DNA of 64,000 nt from JAVXCQ01 sp036659415. Lineage in GTDB: Bacteria > Bacillota > Negativicutes > Acidaminococcales > Acidaminococcaceae. The notes below the pieces were generated by a model, which saw only the letters and a list, made by a program, of their open reading frames with translations, was not told the DNA's origin and did not search any database. The DNA is taken from the NCBI GenBank assembly GCA_036659415.1, contig JAVXCQ010000002.1:58676-122675 (forward strand), given 5' to 3'. Each line of letters opens with the position of its first letter. The stretch's first letter is position 1. Position numbers and translations under genes: made by a program. Below, piece by piece: positions 61,217-64,000 of the stretch.

Positions 61217-64000
61217 TTAGAAGCTAAATTGTGCGGAAAGCATTAAGCCGTTACGCACTTCGTGGCTGGAAGCTTGCAGTTGATAAGCCAAGCCGTAGGT
61301 CACGTTTTTATTTTTCACTTCTATACCAGCACTGCCTAGGAAGGAAATACTATCTTTAATACTGATGCCAATGGTATCACTAGCATTAACGCCTGGTACC
61401 CGCACCGTAGCGTTGGCGTCTTTGTCACCAAAGGCAGCCACAAGACCTAGGTCAACCACCGGTTTAATGTAGCCATGAGCCCGTTTAATTTCTTTGCCAA
61501 AGGACACGCCCACCGGCAAGAGCCAGATGTTTTGCGTATCGCTATCGGTATGGAAAACGGTCCCTTGAGCATTGGTAGTATCAAAACCATCAGTGGTTAG
61601 GTGCACATAGCGCAGACCAGCATAAGGTTTCACTGCGGTGTTTTTAAGTTTGAATTCACTGCGCACACCAGCAGTAATAACTTTGGTATTAACATCGGCT
61701 TTCATTTCGCCGAGCAGATTATTTTGTTTCAAATCATTACCAGTCTTCATATAGCCCAAGTCGGCAATGATATTAGTCGTAGGATTCTCCCAATTCTTGT
61801 AAAGAGCCAGACCCCAATAATCGTAGTCATTAGTAGTATGAGCTAAGTCGCCTTCACTGGTAGCATCACCTTTGCCGTAGCTAAGAGCTACGCCGAAGAC
61901 ACCACTAGCATCTTTGGCTAGGTCGGCGCCCAAAGTAAACCCGTTAAATTGAGAGTCATAACCAGTTTGGAAAGCACCGCTATCCACATCTCTGACTTTG
62001 GTCTTAGCATGGTTCATTTCCAGCCACACTGCCTCTTGCGTGTTAGGAGCTTGTTGCCCAGACAGATGTTTGGCAACGGAATTACTGTTGACCTCAGTCA
62101 GCGTAAGAGCTGTTCCTTGCACCCCACCTAACGTAGCCAGTTGTGCGGCACTATTAATGGTCTTCACCGCAGCAGCGGTCTGTGCAATAACAGTTTTATC
62201 AGCAGCTTGGGACAAGAACGCAATACCTGCATTAGCACTCGTCATACTATTTTGCTGGCCCTGCCAAATGCTGTTCATCACGTTACCCATTTGCACGTTC
62301 GGCAGGGTTTTGGTAATATCAGCCACGGTAATAGTAGTACCGAGAACTTTACCCGTAGCATCTACTGCCCCACTACCAATAGTGAGCATTCTATCGCTAC
62401 TATAGACATTGTTAGCCCAGTTAGCGGCAGTGTTAAGTCCGGTTTCAAACCCAGTAGTTAATTGCACGTCTTGACCGGCTTTAGCATTAACTAGCAGTAC
62501 TTTCGCACCGTCTGTAACGCTAAGCGTCGAACCGGTTTGACCAGTAAGCGCCGCATTACCTTTGCCCACGCCAGTTACGTCCACAATGAGGGCGGAGTCT
62601 TTTGCAAAAGTTGCTGTATTAGCAGTTACGCTCGGAGCAGTGGTCAATGTACCGTCTACTTGCAAAGCACCTGCCGCAGACAAGGTCTGCGCAGTTTTGA
62701 TAGCCAAAGCAGCGCCCACTTGGCCAGCTTGGTTGCCCCAAGTAAGAGCAGATTCGTTAAAGGCTTTTTCTGCCCATTCCGTGTTCGCACTACCCAGTGC
62801 CAAGACGGAGTTTTGTCCCACCACTAGCTTGCCATCAACAGCGCCATCGGTAAATTTTTGAATGGCAACTTTAGAAGCACCATTAATATTATGTTTGCTA
62901 GAACCTACTTCCCAGACTGGGTCTAAGAACATGGTCGCACCATTTAAGGAAGCGTTGCCGATGAGCATGGTACCAGCAGAAGTATTGTTACCCACGTTAA
63001 TCGTATTACCACCTGTAGCCGTAAGTGTATTGGTCGCTGCTTGGCCACCTACGGACAAGGAACCTGTCTCCGTCAACGCTAAAGTACCGGTATTCATGGT
63101 GCCAGCTACCGTTGTCGCGCTAGTACCACCAATATTTGCCGTAGTAGCCGTCATAGCACCGGCTACCTCTGTCGTACCACCAGTAATAGTAATGGCCTGC
63201 ACTTTGAGTCCGGCATCGCTAGCGATATTCACATCACCAGCAGTAGTCAAAGTCCCTTTACTCGTGTCTTTAGCGGCCAGTTCAAAATTGCCACTAGTTA
63301 CGTTAAAGTCAGAACTTCCCGTCAGTGTTACATCGCCGCTAATCGTACCGCCACCGGCGACCCCTGCCGTGCCCAAATTAAGCACAGCATCCGCTACGGT
63401 TAAGGTTGCACCCGCTGCATTCGTAGTTTGCACTAAATCCGTGCCAGCACCGCCCACCAAGGTAAGGGAAGCACCGTTACTAACGGCAACCGTGTTACCT
63501 GTACCTAGGTTAACAGCTTTCACGCCTAAGCCGCCTACAGCGGTTTCACCCGCCTCCGCAGTACCGCCAACCACCAGATTACTATCACCGGTGCTACCAG
63601 TAACGCCGGCAAGGGTTACATCCGGTTTATCTCCACCAACACCGACACCGCCTAAGTCAGCAATATTTAGTTTACCCTCGGTTACGGGGATACCTTGTAG
63701 ATTCGTCCCCGTATAAGTAACATTAGTAGCGTTAAGTGTGTTCTTAACTGTTTTCAGATAATCCAAAGACATTGCTTGATCGTTTAAAACCAAACTGCCC
63801 CCGTTGAAGTTAAAAGCTGCGTTTTTAGCACCGGCATCAGCCACCCCTGCTTGATAACCGTTAGCAAAGACTTGCTCCGACGTCGCTTGCAAAGCTCCTT
63901 TAAGCGAAATCTTAATGCCGTCTGTAACAGAATCAGCAGCATAAATACCAGCTTGAAGCGAACCACCAGTCACATTAATGCTGCCAGTACCACTTACTTT
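61217..64000 (-). CDS. Autotransporter, C-terminal part (N-terminus outside the window)
   Basis: A large surface protein of the type V secretion class; 927 residues are in the window and the frame stays open to position 64000, so the signal peptide is not seen. Most of it is a low-complexity passenger rich in G, T, A, V, N and S with beta-helix-like repeats (for example GGTISGDVTLTGSSDFNVTS, LTTAGDVNIAS). The last roughly 290 residues form an autotransporter beta-barrel (QTGYDSQFNGFTLGADL, VKPYAGLRYVHLTTDGF) ending in aromatic FSF, the outer-membrane insertion signal. It proves an outer membrane. Passenger function is unknown. Confidence 0.9.
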   Translation of the reverse strand, partial: KVSGTGSINVTGGSLQAGIYAADSVTDGIKISLKGALQATSEQVFANGYQAGVADAGAKNAAFNFNGGSLVLNDQAMSLDYLKTVKNTLNATNVTYTGTNLQGIPVTEGKLNIADLGGVGVGGDKPDVTLAGVTGSTGDSNLVVGGTAEAGETAVGGLGVKAVNLGTGNTVAVSNGASLTLVGGAGTDLVQTTNAAGATLTVADAVLNLGTAGVAGGGTISGDVTLTGSSDFNVTSGNFELAAKDTSKGTLTTAGDVNIASDAGLKVQAITITGGTTEVAGAMTATTANIGGTSATTVAGTMNTGTLALTETGSLSVGGQAATNTLTATGGNTINVGNNTSAGTMLIGNASLNGATMFLDPVWEVGSSKHNINGASKVAIQKFTDGAVDGKLVVGQNSVLALGSANTEWAEKAFNESALTWGNQAGQVGAALAIKTAQTLSAAGALQVDGTLTTAPSVTANTATFAKDSALIVDVTGVGKGNAALTGQTGSTLSVTDGAKVLLVNAKAGQDVQLTTGFETGLNTAANWANNVYSSDRMLTIGSGAVDATGKVLGTTITVADITKTLPNVQMGNVMNSIWQGQQNSMTSANAGIAFLSQAADKTVIAQTAAAVKTINSAAQLATLGGVQGTALTLTEVNSNSVAKHLSGQQAPNTQEAVWLEMNHAKTKVRDVDSGAFQTGYDSQFNGFTLGADLAKDASGVFGVALSYGKGDATSEGDLAHTTNDYDYWGLALYKNWENPTTNIIADLGYMKTGNDLKQNNLLGEMKADVNTKVITAGVRSEFKLKNTAVKPYAGLRYVHLTTDGFDTTNAQGTVFHTDSDTQNIWLLPVGVSFGKEIKRAHGYIKPVVDLGLVAAFGDKDANATVRVPGVNASDTIGISIKDSISFLGSAGIEVKNKNVTYGLAYQLQASSHEVRNGLMLSAQFSF

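Noticed and set aside
62862..63716. 284-codon open frame on the plus strand
   Set aside because: Antisense to the repetitive autotransporter passenger; rich in P/V/A/S as expected from the complement of G/T/A codons.
61217..64000. Phage tail-fibre or S-layer protein
   Set aside because: The C-terminal 290 residues form an autotransporter barrel ending in an aromatic residue; no phage genes are near.

Overview
The window reads as part of the chromosome of a diderm Firmicute of the class Negativicutes, most likely an Acidaminococcaceae member close to Phascolarctobacterium. Firmicute-type signals (a T-box leader on valS, an L27 with a cleavable N-terminus beside its Prp protease, strong GGAGG ribosome sites) occur together with outer-membrane signals (an autotransporter with a C-terminal beta-barrel). 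The core metabolism is succinate decarboxylation to propionate. The genus is inference; the class is better supported. Nearly every gene lies on the minus strand; the only plus-strand gene I accept is the cation diffusion facilitator at 50518-51438.

Layout, in coordinate order. 1-414: N-terminus of an HlyD-type adaptor. 565-4275: obgE-proB-proA. 4459-5600: two bactofilins. 5959-11010: rplU-prp-rpmA preceded by RNase G and a radical-SAM pair. 11021-17698: rodA, mrdA, mreDCB, radC, maf (cell shape and division), followed to 19235 by small membrane proteins including an RseC-like one. 19436-32890: the succinate-to-propionate region. 33512-41953: an NADH-linked [FeFe]-hydrogenase (HydA, HydB, HydC) with a cassette of probable sensors and regulators. 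42193-47802: an O-antigen-ligase-like protein, folC, and valS with its T-box. 47803-51438: metal efflux, with a P1B ATPase under a CsoR-type repressor and a CDF transporter behind a NiCo riboswitch. 51573-58926: an AbrB-like membrane protein, engB, lon, clpX, clpP, tig. 59187-64000: tRNA-Gly(GCC), a Na/Pi cotransporter, and the C-terminal part of an autotransporter.

How the genes work together. Two SLC13-type carriers probably import succinate with Na+. A CoA-transferase moves CoA from propionyl-CoA to succinate. A split B12 mutase (with its MeaB chaperone) and an epimerase give (S)-methylmalonyl-CoA. The biotin-dependent Na+ pump MmdA/D/C/B decarboxylates this to propionyl-CoA and exports Na+, which is the energy-conserving step. 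A second, incomplete set (a beta subunit, a 44-residue delta-like protein and a carrier) sits beside it. The hydrogenase would let the cell dispose of or take up reducing equivalents.

The most unusual parts are the sensory hydrogenase-like cassette (38640-41953), the partial duplicate Na+ pump with its tiny extra subunit (19436-22088), the riboswitch/operator arrangement between the two metal-efflux units, and a 620-base untranslated stretch upstream of the CoA-transferase. Functions are assigned by reading motifs and family resemblance; no database search was possible.
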